64,000 nucleotides of DNA from JAICYJ01 sp963737445 (GCA_963737445.1 CAVTSO010000004.1:30583-94582), one strand, 5' to 3'. Shown: positions 33,277 to 41,768, counted from the stretch's first letter. Made by a program: numbers and translations. Notes: generated by a model not told the origin, from the letters alone.

Positions 33277-34226
33277 GTGGCAACCCACGCACACGATCAC
33301 GATCACAGCGGACACACGGGCCACGCACACGGAGTCTCGCGAGACGCCGATAAACGTCCCCTGACGATTGCCTTCATCCTGATCACGGGATTAATGATCG
33401 GCGAGGCAATCGTCGGTCTGATCGCCCACTCGCTGGCACTGCTGGCCGATTCCGCACACATGCTGACGGACGCCGCGGCGCTGGGGCTGGGCTTGCTGGC
33501 GATCACGCTTGCCGCCCGACCGGCCAAGGGAGCGGCCACCTTTGGGCTTAAGCGGGCCGAGATCCTGGAGCGCGCAGTTCAACGGCGCCACTCTGCTGGT
33601 GCTGGCATTACTGATCATCTTCGAGGCGATCACGCGACTAATCTCACCGCCGCAGGTGCGCGGCCATCTGGTGCTGTACGTGGCGCTCGCGGGGATCGTC
33701 GTCAACCTGGCTGCGACCTGGACGCTGGCTAAGGCCAACCGGCAGAGCCTCAACGTGGAAGGCAGCTTCCAACATATTCTGACCGACCTGTTCGCGTTCA
33801 TCGCAACGGCGATCGCCGCGATCATCATCATTACTACCGGATTCGTGCGGGCATACGTGATCGCATCGCTGATCGTCGCCGGGTTGATGCTCCGCGCCGC
33901 GTACGGGCTACTTCGCGACTCCGGGCGGGTGTTCCTGGAAATGGCGCCCAAGGGCCTCGACCCCACCGAGATCGGTCAGGCGCTGGTGTTCTGACCCCGG
34001 CGTCGAGAACGTCCACGATCTCCACGTCTGGGAGATCACTTCCGGTATGCCGTCCCTGTCTGCCCATGTCGTCGTGCATGGCGGCACCGATTGCCACGCC
34101 ACCCGGCGAGCCCTGTCTGAACTACTGGCGGAACGGTTCGGAATCGAACACACCACCCTGCAGGTCGACCACAGCTCAACTGACCGGCTCTACCAGGTGA
34201 CCCCAACACAACCCGCCCAGAAGTAG
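33277..34226 (+). pseudogene. CDF transporter (CzcD-like) with two frameshifts
   Basis: Begins with a short His-rich tail (HAHDHDHSGHTGHAH), then the TM1-3 region ITGLMIGEAIVGLIAHSLAL with the Zn-site motif LLADSAHMLTDAAA. After one inserted G at about 33568 it continues SAQFNGATLLVLALLIIFEA and FQHILTDLFAFIATAIAA (second HxxxD). After a further shift at about 33980 it ends with the cytoplasmic domain VENVHDLHVWEIT and a stop at 34226. Apart from two single-base changes it is a full-length exporter, so either very recently broken or mis-sequenced. Confidence 0.88.
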
Positions 34227-34257
34227 GCCGAGCGGCGTTTGGACGGCGTCGGCGATC

Positions 34258-34869
34258 ATGACCGTGGAAGACGCTCCGCAGCTCACCGCCGCCGACCATG
34301 CTCGACTCCTGGGTCGAGGATTCCACCTGGAGTATGCGACTCTCAGCTGGAACGTCGTTGGTGTCGTCGTCCTCGGCCTGACCGCGATCATCGCCCGATC
34401 AGTCGCCCTGGCCGGGTTCGGGATCGATAGCCTGGTCGAAATCGGGGCCTCCGCAGTCGTGATCTGGGAACTCTCCGACACCCACGGCCGCCGTAGAGCG
34501 GCGGCGCTTCGCCTGATCGCGATCGCCTTCATCCTGCTGGCCATCTACCTGACGATCCAGGCGACGTGGGTCTTGATTGTCGGCCACCGAGCTGGGGGCA
34601 GCCCAGCCGGCATCGCCTGGACAGCGGTCACAGCCGCAGTCATGTTCACACTCGCCGCCGGCAAAGCCCGCACCGGCCGCGCCCTCGGCAACCGCGTCCT
34701 ATGCACCGAAGGCCGGGTCACCCTCATCGACGGCATCCTTGCCACCGCGGTCCTCCTCGGGCTGCTTCTCAACACGATTGCCGGCTGGTGGTGGGCCGGC
34801 CCGTTGGCGGGCTACGTGCTGGTCTACTACGCCACAAGGGAGGCTCGGGCTATCCTCGCCGGCGACTGA
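34258..34869 (+). CDS. small cation transporter (CDF superfamily)
   Basis: 203 residues with five to six membrane helices. The motif AGFGIDSLVEIGASAVVIWE is the diagnostic part of a compact CDF-like group, and DGILATAVLLGLLLNTIAGW then WWAGPLAGYVLVYYATREAR is the C-terminal end. It lacks the His-rich loop and soluble C-terminal domain of typical CDFs. It lies 31 bp after the broken CzcD-like gene and is homologous to the decayed copy at 31.8-32.5 kb. Confidence 0.85.
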   Translation: MTVEDAPQLTAADHARLLGRGFHLEYATLSWNVVGVVVLGLTAIIARSVALAGFGIDSLVEIGASAVVIWELSDTHGRRRAAALRLIAIAFILLAIYLTIQATWVLIVGHRAGGSPAGIAWTAVTAAVMFTLAAGKARTGRALGNRVLCTEGRVTLIDGILATAVLLGLLLNTIAGWWWAGPLAGYVLVYYATREARAILAGD

Positions 34870-34937
34870 CGACGCGAGTGCCCCGCCATGGCCTGGCACC
34901 GCGCTGACCGGGTCATGCTCCGCGCCGTGCTCAGGGA

Positions 34938-34966
34938 TGTTACATTCCAACCGATGTTAGAATGTT
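34938..34966. promoter_or_regulatory. Operator of the metal-type ArsR gene
   Basis: An inverted repeat ACATTC ... GAATGT with a 12-bp spacer stands directly in front of the ArsR start and contains two GATGTTA direct repeats. TTAGAAT inside it could be the -10. This is the usual size and place of an ArsR/SmtB operator. Confidence 0.6.
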
Positions 34967-34969
34967 CTC

Positions 34970-35311
34970 GTGGTGGATGGAGAACTGCTTCACCTAAGCG
35001 CCGAGGATGGTACCCGTCTGCGAGCGGCTCGACTCGCCCACGAAGAGGCTGAGCGCCTCGCCGGCGGCTATCGAGCGCTGGGCGAGCCGACCAGGCTCGG
35101 TTTAGCCATGGCGCTGACCTGTGGCCAGGAGCTTTGCGTGTGTGACCTCTCTTGGATCGCGGAGCGGCCGCAGAACCTTGTGTCGCACCACATGAAGATC
35201 TTGAAAGCGGAGGGCCTCGCCAGTTCGCGCCGGGACGGCAAGATGACCATGTACTCGCTGACCGACAAGGGCCGCACGTTGTTGGGCGCGCTCCAAGTAG
35301 CCGACCGGTGA
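34970..35311 (+). CDS. ArsR/SmtB metal-sensing repressor (CmtR/CadC-like)
   Basis: A 113-residue winged-helix protein. The metal-binding ELCVCDL motif (Cys56, Cys58, plus Cys51) sits at the start of the recognition helix, followed by SWIAERPQNLVSHHMKILKA. This is the alpha-3 site of cadmium/lead-type sensors. A C-terminal His is lacking. It is translationally coupled (GTGA) to the permease gene, so the permease is its regulated target and it should respond to a soft metal or arsenical. Confidence 0.92.
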   Translation: MVDGELLHLSAEDGTRLRAARLAHEEAERLAGGYRALGEPTRLGLAMALTCGQELCVCDLSWIAERPQNLVSHHMKILKAEGLASSRRDGKMTMYSLTDKGRTLLGALQVADR

Positions 35312-36576
35312 GCTACGTCCTCTCTCAGATCGGCGTCGCCTTGAAGGATGCCTTCCTCATGGCGTGGGAAGTCTGGTGGGCGCTTGTCCTCGGATTCGCG
35401 ATCTCCGCCATCGTTCAAGCTTGGGTGCCTCGCGAACGGATCGAATCATCGCTCTCAGGCAACGGACCCAAGCCGCTAGCCTGGGCAACCGGCCTCGGCG
35501 CGGCCTCATCGTCATGCTCCTACGCGGCGGTCGCGATCGCCAAGTCGTTGTTTCAGAAGGGCGCCTCGGCCACCTCGGCCTTCGCCTTCCAGTTCGCCTC
35601 CACCAACCTCGTCTGGGAGCTTGGCCTAGTCCTGTGGGTCCTGATCGGCTGGCAGTTCACGCTCGCCGAGTACATCGGCGGACTGATCATGATCGCGCTT
35701 TTGGCACTCGGCTTGCGTCTTCTCATCTCACCCCGACTCGAGGAAGCGGCTCGCCGCCACGCCCAGGAGGCCGACACTGGCCACCAACACCAGAGCGCCG
35801 GCGAGCAAGTGCCGTTACGCGAGCGTCTCACGAGCGCCTCAGCCTGGTCGGACGTCGCGCACAACTTTCGCGGTGACTGGCAGATGCTGTGGAAAGAGAT
35901 CACCGCCGGCTTCCTGCTGGCCGGCTTCGTCGGCCTCCTCGGAAACAGCTTCTTCAATACGCTCTTCCTCTCCAGCGCGCCGGCCCCGATCCGGGCGGTC
36001 GAGAACGTGATCGTGGGCCCGCTGATCGCCATCTTCAGCTTCGTCTGCTCGGTCGGGAACGTGCCTCTGGCGGCTGTCCTGTGGTCGGGCGGGATCAGCT
36101 TCGGCGGCGTGATGGCGTTCATCTTCGCCGACCTGATCGTGCTTCCGATAATCCTCATCTACCGAAAGTACTACGGCTGGGCCTTCACCATGCGCATCAC
36201 CATTCTCATGTTCGTGACGATGGCGCTGGCCGCCCTGGCGGTTGACGCCGGCTTTAGCGCGCTGGGCCTCGTCCCGAGCGCGCGGCCAACTCGAGCGGAC
36301 ATCTTTAGCTCCATCCAGATCGACTACAAACTGGTGTTGAACCTGCTCGGACTTCTCATCTTCGCGACCCTGTTTGGAATGACGATGCGCCGGGGCGCGA
36401 GCGACCCGGTGTGTGGGATGAAGGTCGATCGGGCCAAGGCCATCACGCTCGGCCATTCCGGGCGCACCTACTACTTCTGCTCTGAGCAGTGTCTGCACCG
36501 CTTCCAGGCTGACCCGGACCGCTACACCAGCGGCGCCGGTGCAGGCCCCGAGCCGCACACGGCCCACGTCCACTGA
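35308..36576 (+). CDS. ArsP/YraQ-type permease with C-terminal YHS domain
   Basis: 422 residues from the GTG overlapping the arsR stop. There are eight membrane segments in two repeats. Repeat 1 has ATGLGAASSSCSYAAVAIAK and repeat 2 has FSFVCSVGNVPLAAVLWSGG, the paired 'SxxCS' pore motifs of the SO_0444/ArsP permease family that exports Cu/As/organoarsenicals. A His-rich loop (GHQHQ) divides them. The C-terminal YHS domain DPVCGMKVDRAKAI with YYFCSEQC is the metal-binding module also found on copper ATPases. A metal exporter controlled by the ArsR is well supported. Confidence 0.92.
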   Translation: MSYVLSQIGVALKDAFLMAWEVWWALVLGFAISAIVQAWVPRERIESSLSGNGPKPLAWATGLGAASSSCSYAAVAIAKSLFQKGASATSAFAFQFASTNLVWELGLVLWVLIGWQFTLAEYIGGLIMIALLALGLRLLISPRLEEAARRHAQEADTGHQHQSAGEQVPLRERLTSASAWSDVAHNFRGDWQMLWKEITAGFLLAGFVGLLGNSFFNTLFLSSAPAPIRAVENVIVGPLIAIFSFVCSVGNVPLAAVLWSGGISFGGVMAFIFADLIVLPIILIYRKYYGWAFTMRITILMFVTMALAALAVDAGFSALGLVPSARPTRADIFSSIQIDYKLVLNLLGLLIFATLFGMTMRRGASDPVCGMKVDRAKAITLGHSGRTYYFCSEQCLHRFQADPDRYTSGAGAGPEPHTAHVH

Positions 36577-36611
36577 TCCTTGTCCCCTACTCGATAACCT
36601 TGGAGCGTCAC

Positions 36612-36803
36612 GTGTCGATCACCGCCAATTGCCCTCGTTGCGACGTGACCATCACCGCCCCCGATGAAGACGACCTCGTCCGGCAGGTGCAAGAGCACAC
36701 CCGAACCAAACACGGCCTGACCCACACCCTGCCGGCCAAACACGTGCTGGCGATGCTGCGAAAGCAAGAGTTGGCGACACCGCCGAGCGAGCCGGACCGC
36801 TAA
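36612..36803 (+). CDS. DUF1059 small protein
   Basis: 63 residues from a GTG preceded by TTGGAGCG. Reads VSITANCPRCDVTITAPDED, then RQVQEHTRTKHGLTHTLPAK. The pattern CPxC followed by a helix with HTRTKHG is the DUF1059 signature (predicted zinc-binding small protein). It is close behind the permease gene and probably in its operon. Confidence 0.8.
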   Translation: MSITANCPRCDVTITAPDEDDLVRQVQEHTRTKHGLTHTLPAKHVLAMLRKQELATPPSEPDR

Positions 36804-36880
36804 ACCGCGCGGCGGCTAGGGGGGTCGCGCTCCTGCACGGTCGCCCTAGCACCACGGGCCGCGCGCTTCGCAGCCAGTCG

Positions 36881-37189
36881 CTAGACGCTAGCCGGCGCGC
36901 CCGCCTTGAGAGCGTCGCGAAGCCGCTGGTATTCCTCGACGTCGATCTCGCCCCGCGCCAGGCGCTCGTCGAGGATTTCCCGCGCGCTTTTCGGTGTCGC
37001 AGCAGGCGGGGCGAGCGGCCGTTGGGTGTCTAGGCGCCCGCCACCACCCCACTGGGCGACCGCCCAAACGACTAAACCCAAGAGCGCGACCCACAGGATC
37101 GTCCAGAACACCATCATCGACCAACCCCAACCAGTCATGTGATCCCAGTACATGACCGGAAGCATGCCGCCATGCGCGACCCGACGCAT
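36881..37189 (-). CDS. SHOCT-domain membrane protein
   Basis: 102 residues from the ATG at 37189 (AGGGGA eight bases before); starts 24 or 36 bases later are possible. One Trp-rich membrane helix (MMVFWTILWVALLGLVVWAV), a Gly/Pro linker and a C-terminal SHOCT motif (SAREILDERLARGEIDVEEY) make up the protein. Such proteins often accompany copper/metal exporters. It converges with the DUF1059 gene. Confidence 0.85.
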   Translation of the reverse strand: MRRVAHGGMLPVMYWDHMTGWGWSMMVFWTILWVALLGLVVWAVAQWGGGGRLDTQRPLAPPAATPKSAREILDERLARGEIDVEEYQRLRDALKAGAPASV

Positions 37190-37278
37190 CCGGGGCGTCC
37201 CCTATATCGACTACGCACTACTCCGCACCTCTCGAGCGCTTCCGCGGTAAGAACATCGCCCCAGCACCGCAGTCGATC

Positions 37279-37690
37279 TCAGCCGACACGGCCACCCTCC
37301 GAGCCGTGCAAGCCCGCAAGCTGAAACGCGGCCCAATGCCGGTTGTGGGGCACGCGCTTGCCGTTGCGCACCAAGGAGCAGTAGCCAGGAGAAAGCCCAG
37401 TCGCTGCGGCGAGCCGTGACGAGCTGACCGACTGGATCTGCGGCAAGACGAGCCGCCTAAAGGTTGAAGGCGACGAGCCAAAGCCGGACGTTGGCTCGGC
37501 CGCCCTTCGCAGCCTCCACTGCTCGCGTTGTGACGCAGCGATGCGCTTGCGCACCTCGGGCTGCGAACTCGGGTGGCCGACCACCTGCCGCGCCGCAGCT
37601 TCAACTCGGGCAGCTCGAGCAAGTCGTTGGTCATTCGCTCGGCGGTGGCAGCTATCGCACCGGCGTTCCCAGCTCCGGCGGATCCTTCGC
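37279..37690 (-). pseudogene. cas1: Cas1-family gene, C-terminal part with DNA-binding domain (copy 1)
   Basis: The frame reads WERRCDSCHRRANDQRLARA (a CxxC zinc-finger-like piece), RKRIAASQREQWRLRRAAEP, then FRRLVLPQIQSVSSSRLAAA and TGLSPGYCSLVRNGKRVPHN, then RHWAAFQLAGL. This is the same C-terminal extension as the Cas1 remnant at 21.4 kb, joined here to the polymerase N-terminus instead of the Cas1 core. The HTH-like end 'SxxYCSxVRxGKRVPHxRHW' is known from stand-alone actinobacterial Cas1 proteins. It matches the missing end of the Cas1 fragment at 41.8 kb. Confidence 0.7.
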
Positions 37691-38446
37691 GAACGGGATC
37701 CCGAACGATTTGCAGCCGGACGCGAGGCTATGCCCCTCGCCGGTGAGGGCATAGAGCAGCTGGCGGAGATCCAGGAACAGGCCGGGTGTGTGGTCGGTGT
37801 CGCTCTTGCGTGGGTGGGTGAAACGGGTACGCGACCGCTTGGAATCGAGCGCCTGGGTGATCGTGCGAGGGCGGTGCTGGCTCTCACGGACCGTACCTTC
37901 GTGATCGACGTACTGATGGTGGATCAGGCTGAACCCGCGCTCGTAGCCCGGGCTTCGTGATTTCGTCCAATCCACCGCGACGCGCGATTCGTCGAACGGT
38001 TGGTTGAGGCAGACGATCAGACCGTTGTTTCGGTAGGCGACCTGGTATCGGAGCTCGCAGAACTGGCGCCGATCCAATAACCGCAGATAAACCGCCGCAT
38101 CCGGATCATCCAGATTCACCCGAGGGTCACGCCGATGCTTCTGGACGTACCGGTGCACGCGCCGGTAGGCCAGCGGGTCGGCCTTCCGGAGATCGTCCGG
38201 CACGAACAGGCCCTCCTCCAGCGGGATAACGGTGGGGCCAGTCTTCGCCCAGTCGATCCGGCAGAGCAGGTAGCTGCCGACCAGAAGCTCCTGGAAACGG
38301 TCGGTCGTCGTCTCGGTGTCGTAGACCAGCGCCAGACGGTACTGCTCCTGCCAGGGCGGCGTCGTCGGCAGCTCGCGCATGGTCGGCTCCCAGTCGCCCG
38401 GCGCCGCGAAACAGCGCACACTCATGGGGATGTAGTCAGCGGTCAT
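37652..38446 (-). pseudogene. Family-B DNA polymerase-like protein, N-terminal exonuclease part
   Basis: Starts at the ATG at 38446 with GAGGAG in front. The Exo I motif is LVYDTETTTDRFQELLVGSY (Asp43, Glu45), Exo II is IVCLNQPFDESRVAVDW (Asn148, Asp152), and FLDLRQLLYALTGEGHSLAS followed by FGIPFAKDPPELG is conserved before Exo III. It then stops abruptly after 264 residues where Cas1 C-terminal sequence takes over. Relatives are ~1000 residues or more. The polymerase half lies at 42.9-45.4 kb on the other strand. Confidence 0.75.
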
Positions 38447-38915
38447 GGTTCTCCTCAGGGTCGAAATGGTGTGCGGCGGCGTGGGCAAGGGCCACGACCT
38501 CCGCAGCGTGTTCGGCCCGATCCAGGCCCCCGGCGTCGACGGCTGGTAGTAGGGAGTGCCAGCCGGCCAGCGGACGCGGCGAGAGCGCCTGACAGACCGG
38601 GCTCGACGCCACCAGGAGACGACCGACCTTCCGGGCCTGGCGCTGGAGGGCTGCTGCGGAGTCGGGGTGGTCGAGCACCACCAACGCGGCGGCGATCGTC
38701 TCTGAGACGCCCCTGGTAACCGCCCACGCCCGTACAACGGGAGACAGGGTCGGCTGTCGGAGGTCGATACCGCCGGCCGCCAAGCGGCCGTGCAGATACC
38801 GGTGACAGCGCGGACACGTCCACGCCACCAGCCGCATCGCATACGCCCTGCCGGCCAAGTGGTGCAGCTGCAGCCGCCCGACGGCGCCGCAGACGATGCA
38901 AAGACGTGGCGTCAT
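38436..38915 (-). CDS. HNH-like zinc-binding protein
   Basis: 159 residues. The N-terminus LCIVCGAVGRLQLHHLAGRA then WTCPRCHRYLHGRLAAG gives two CxxC pairs, the HH of an HNH centre and CHxxLH, a nuclease-like beta-beta-alpha metal motif. The rest is helical and unknown. It overlaps both neighbours (ATGA with the HTH gene upstream, 11 bp with polB downstream), so the three form one operon. HNH nucleases also accompany PolB in described casposons. Confidence 0.7.
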   Translation of the reverse strand: MTPRLCIVCGAVGRLQLHHLAGRAYAMRLVAWTCPRCHRYLHGRLAAGGIDLRQPTLSPVVRAWAVTRGVSETIAAALVVLDHPDSAAALQRQARKVGRLLVASSPVCQALSPRPLAGWHSLLPAVDAGGLDRAEHAAEVVALAHAAAHHFDPEENHDR

Positions 38916-39541
38916 GTCGGCTCGTAGATCTGGTCGAAGTCCAGGTCACCGACCTCGTAGCGGCGCACGATCAGGTCGGGGTCGGTCAGCAGCACACCAC
39001 CGGCGGCGCGCCGCCCCACGAACGGGCGCAGGTAGCTGCGCCGGCCCGTAGCGAGGTAGTTGCGGATAGCCGCGTCGTGGCGCCCCACGAGCCTCGCCTC
39101 TCGACTCCCGGAAACGTCCATGTAGCCGGCCCCATCGGCATGGGTCACCCACATCCGGCGGTACAGGGAGTCGCTCTTGGTCGGGCGGTAGCGGCCGGAG
39201 GCAGTCTTCCGTACGCCCTGTCGGCCCACGTGGTGCAAGACCGTGCCCGGCGTGGTGCCCGCCACCTTCGCAGCCTTGCTGAGCGAATAGCCCCGCTCAC
39301 GCATCAGTCCGAGCGCCTCCAGCACGCGCTCGTGCGCAGCCCGCTCCGCCGAACGCCGGGACAGCAGATCGGCCCGTCCCTTCGCTGGTCGGCCGACCCG
39401 GCGTCGCTGCTCGTGACTCTGGAAGCCCTCGGATTGTGCGAGCGCGTCCTTGTACGCGGACCATGACGTGAACGTCCGGCCGGCGAACCGGCCACGCGTA
39501 GGCGTGTACGGGCGGTCTTTCGAGATCCTTCCGGTCGGCAT
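38912..39541 (-). CDS. HTH protein of the Cas1-PolB element
   Basis: 209 residues. The N-terminal part (RPYTPTRGRFAGRTFTSWSA then YKDALAQSEGFQS) resembles a DNA-binding 'FxSYxxYRxALA' element. The middle HTH is ERGYSLSKAAKVAGTTPGTV then LHHVGRQ, and the C-terminal domain has ARLVGRHDAAIRNYLATGRR and LDFDQIYEP. I recall this two-part architecture from uncharacterised actinobacterial proteins but know no function. It is upstream of and coupled to HNH-polB, so a recombination accessory or regulator is likely. Confidence 0.65.
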   Translation of the reverse strand: MPTGRISKDRPYTPTRGRFAGRTFTSWSAYKDALAQSEGFQSHEQRRRVGRPAKGRADLLSRRSAERAAHERVLEALGLMRERGYSLSKAAKVAGTTPGTVLHHVGRQGVRKTASGRYRPTKSDSLYRRMWVTHADGAGYMDVSGSREARLVGRHDAAIRNYLATGRRSYLRPFVGRRAAGGVLLTDPDLIVRRYEVGDLDFDQIYEPT

Positions 39542-39559
39542 GGGGACGCGGCCTCAAGT

Positions 39560-39589
39560 GGTGGGCCGGGCATGAAGGCCCGGCCCACC
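39560..39589. terminator. Hairpin between OB-like and HTH genes
   Basis: A perfect 12-bp stem GGTGGGCCGGGC / GCCCGGCCCACC with a 6-base loop lies just past the stop of the OB-like gene and 19 bp before the HTH gene start. It may attenuate transcription between them. Confidence 0.55.
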
Positions 39590-39596
39590 ACCTCGA

Positions 39597-39956
39597 CTAG
39601 GAGGACTCCTCCTGCGGCTGTACCGCCCGCTCGAGAGCGACGCGATAGGAGCGGTACGGCGTCCCTTCCGCGTTGGCGCGCATACCCAACCAGCGCACCG
39701 CCAGCCGATCACCCTCAGCGGCGCCTCCAAGCTCACACTGGAGCACGGCACCAAGCAGCCACAGCGACCACTCGGTACCGTCCGCCGCGCGGACAACGAG
39801 CACGGTCTCGACTGTGTCACGCCGGGTCGTTGCCTCTCGGCGCGCGACGACCTCGCCGCTGAGAGGGTTGGGGTGGCTGTCGTTCGTCTCCGGCAGCCAC
39901 GCCTCGGGATAGTCGATGTTCACACGCTCCTCGAGCGCGTCGAAGCTAGTGTCCAT
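39597..39956 (-). CDS. small OB-fold-like protein of the element
   Basis: 119 residues. SGEVVARREATTRRDTVETV then LVVRAADGTEWSLWLLGAVL and GDRLAVRWLGMRANAEGTPY then RSYRVALERA show five strands with a 'GxVVxxxEGTTxxGTYPxxxVRxxDGxExxxxxFHxVL' pattern typical of single-strand-binding-like accessory proteins. It has no catalytic residues. A good ribosome site (AAGGAG) precedes the start. A DNA-handling role beside polB is inference. Confidence 0.55.
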   Translation of the reverse strand: MDTSFDALEERVNIDYPEAWLPETNDSHPNPLSGEVVARREATTRRDTVETVLVVRAADGTEWSLWLLGAVLQCELGGAAEGDRLAVRWLGMRANAEGTPYRSYRVALERAVQPQEESS

Positions 39957-40158
39957 GAGGACTCCTTAGGTCGGGCGGTGGGGAGCCGGCCGCGAAGCTG
40001 CTCGCCACCGCCGCTCTCTTTCCAGATCCGGCGCCTACGGGGCGGTCCCCGAGCTCGGACGCGGGCGACTACCGGCCACGCCGGTATGCTCCAGGAAGCG
40101 TTTGCAGTACTTAGAGGGCCGTGTTCCGTTCGCAGCGGGAGCGGCCCTCGCCTATTGC

Positions 40159-40389
40159 TCACGGCGGCTCCACCCCCTCGCTTCCGGCCCGCCGGAGCTG
40201 GTCCAGCGTGTCGCCCAGGGCGACAGCGACGAACTCGGGCAGGGATGTCAGGAACAGCTCGCGGACGAGCTCAAGCGGATCGACGGAAAGCTCCTGGGCG
40301 CCCGCAAGGATCGATTCGGCCAGTGCAGCTGGGAAGCTCCCGGCACGGAAGGGCGGGACGCCGCGTCGATCTCGCCAGAGCTCGCTCAC
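40159..40389 (-). CDS. 76-residue hypothetical protein (DNA-binding partner?)
   Basis: Mostly helical (AALAESILAGAQELSVDPLE then LVRELFLTSLPEFVAVALGD). Starts within the last codons of the next-upstream RHH gene (ATGA overlap at 40386-40389). The end of that upstream protein has a similar LPQFVAESISETLS stretch, so the two are probably paralogous parts of one system. Confidence 0.5.
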   Translation of the reverse strand: MSELWRDRRGVPPFRAGSFPAALAESILAGAQELSVDPLELVRELFLTSLPEFVAVALGDTLDQLRRAGSEGVEPP

Positions 40390-40607
40390 GCGGCCGCGTC
40401 CCTCGTCTTCGACCGGCGGGGTTGATCAACAGCGGCCGCGGTTCCCGAGAGCGTTTCTGAGATCGACTCCGCCACGAACTGCGGCAGGTACCGAACCAAC
40501 AGTGCCTCAGCGATTCGGCTCGGTGTGGTCGATCGCCGCCGTGCCTCAGCCTCGATCGCCGAGCGGACACCGACTGGCAGCGCCCAAGTGCATGTCGTCT
40601 TAGCCAT
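40386..40607 (-). CDS. ribbon-helix-helix-like small protein
   Basis: 73 residues from the ATG at 40607. MAKTTCTWALPVGVRSAIEA then EARRRSTTPSRIAEALLVRY fits a CopG/RHH domain: one short strand followed by two helices with 'TPSRIAEALLV'. Likely a repressor of one or both divergent operons of the element; the space to the plus-strand gene (40608-40677) would contain its operator. Confidence 0.65.
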   Translation of the reverse strand: MAKTTCTWALPVGVRSAIEAEARRRSTTPSRIAEALLVRYLPQFVAESISETLSGTAAAVDQPRRSKTRDAAA

Positions 40608-40677
40608 CTGGCCGGCCAAGTTAGGAGCCGTTCCGGCGAAACTTGACGGCTCAGACGGGGGGTTCTACGTTCATTCC

Positions 40678-41763
40678 GTGCCCAACGAAAGCCATGCAGA
40701 CCACCGCCGAGCCGATGCTCTCCGCCGACGCCCAGGGCTTGAAGGAACGACCGCAGCCCAAGTGCGGCGCGCTCGCGAGGCCGGGCTGGTCGTCGCCAGC
40801 AAGGGCGACAAGAGCGTCGACCCCTACGAGCTGGCGCTGCGAGCCATCCGCGCTCACCGCAGCATCGGTTCGGCAGCGCTCGACCTGGCCGAGCGTGGCA
40901 CGCCGATCCATCCTAAGGCGATCGCCACCCACCTCGACGCAGCCAGGGCCGAGATCGATCGGCACGCTTCCCCAACGATGGGGTCGCTTGAGAAGGCTGA
41001 GCATGTCGTATCCGAGCTGGAGCGACGGCTGGGTCGTTCCAAGATCGGCCGAGCATGGCGGCGCCGGGCCCGGGCACATAAGAAAGCCCTGGAGAAGGTA
41101 GGGCAGCCCGCCGAGGCAGACGACTCCTACGTCCAGGGCGGATTGACTACCGCGATCTACCTTCTGTTGCGTGGCGAGCCTGTGGCCGAAAGTGGGCTCG
41201 AGGAGTTCTTCATCTTGGCGGGCTGGCGATCGACCGAAACCCACCCAGTCGCGACGGCAGAGGAGCTCGCCAAGCCGCTTCGAGCACTTCGCCTCACGAC
41301 CATCTGTAGGCGGTTAAGAACGGCCAGCCCGGCCGACCTCGCATCCGCGCGAGAGGACGCCGGGCTATTCCGCGAGTGGCTGGTCAACTACGTCGCCTGC
41401 GCGCGCCTGCTCTATGGCACGACGGAGCCGGTCTCCGCCTACGCCGCTGCCCTGCCCATCATCGAGAACACACCGCTCGGCGTGCTCACTGCCGTCGTGC
41501 TCGCCATGCGACCCGTCTTTGGAACGCGGCTCCTCGACGAGACTTTCGCCCGGCTACGCCGAGAACTCGCGACCATGCACGCGGGGCTCGCCCTCGCGGA
41601 TGCGCTCGAGCCGGAGTTCCATGTCTATTTGCGCGACGAGGCATCCTTAACCCAACTCGAACCGGCTGAACAGCTACGCGTTAGGCGCGCGATCGCCGCC
41701 GCAGGGTTCAGCCTGCCCACCCAAATGCAGGAGCAGCTGATCCAAAGCGCCCTCGCTGCATAG
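40678..41763 (+). CDS. hypothetical protein of the element, divergent from the RHH gene
   Basis: 361 residues from a GTG at 40678. The N-terminus GTTAAQVRRAREAGLVVASK is helix-rich, and IGSAALDLAERGTPIHPKAI followed by HLDAARAEIDRHASPTMGSL suggests a helical repeat. SLEKAEHVVSELERRLGRSK and the centre are coiled-coil-like. No family is recognised. It directly precedes the cas1 fragment, separated by a hairpin, so in the reconstructed element it is the first gene of a two-gene cas1 operon. Confidence 0.6.
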   Translation: MPNESHADHRRADALRRRPGLEGTTAAQVRRAREAGLVVASKGDKSVDPYELALRAIRAHRSIGSAALDLAERGTPIHPKAIATHLDAARAEIDRHASPTMGSLEKAEHVVSELERRLGRSKIGRAWRRRARAHKKALEKVGQPAEADDSYVQGGLTTAIYLLLRGEPVAESGLEEFFILAGWRSTETHPVATAEELAKPLRALRLTTICRRLRTASPADLASAREDAGLFREWLVNYVACARLLYGTTEPVSAYAAALPIIENTPLGVLTAVVLAMRPVFGTRLLDETFARLRRELATMHAGLALADALEPEFHVYLRDEASLTQLEPAEQLRVRRAIAAAGFSLPTQMQEQLIQSALAA

Positions 41764-41768
41764 ACAGC

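Noticed and set aside
38446..38842. The upstream extension of the PolB exonuclease frame
   Set aside because: It overlaps the HNH gene in another frame with Arg/Trp-rich shadow sequence, and the ATG at 38446 has a proper ribosome site.
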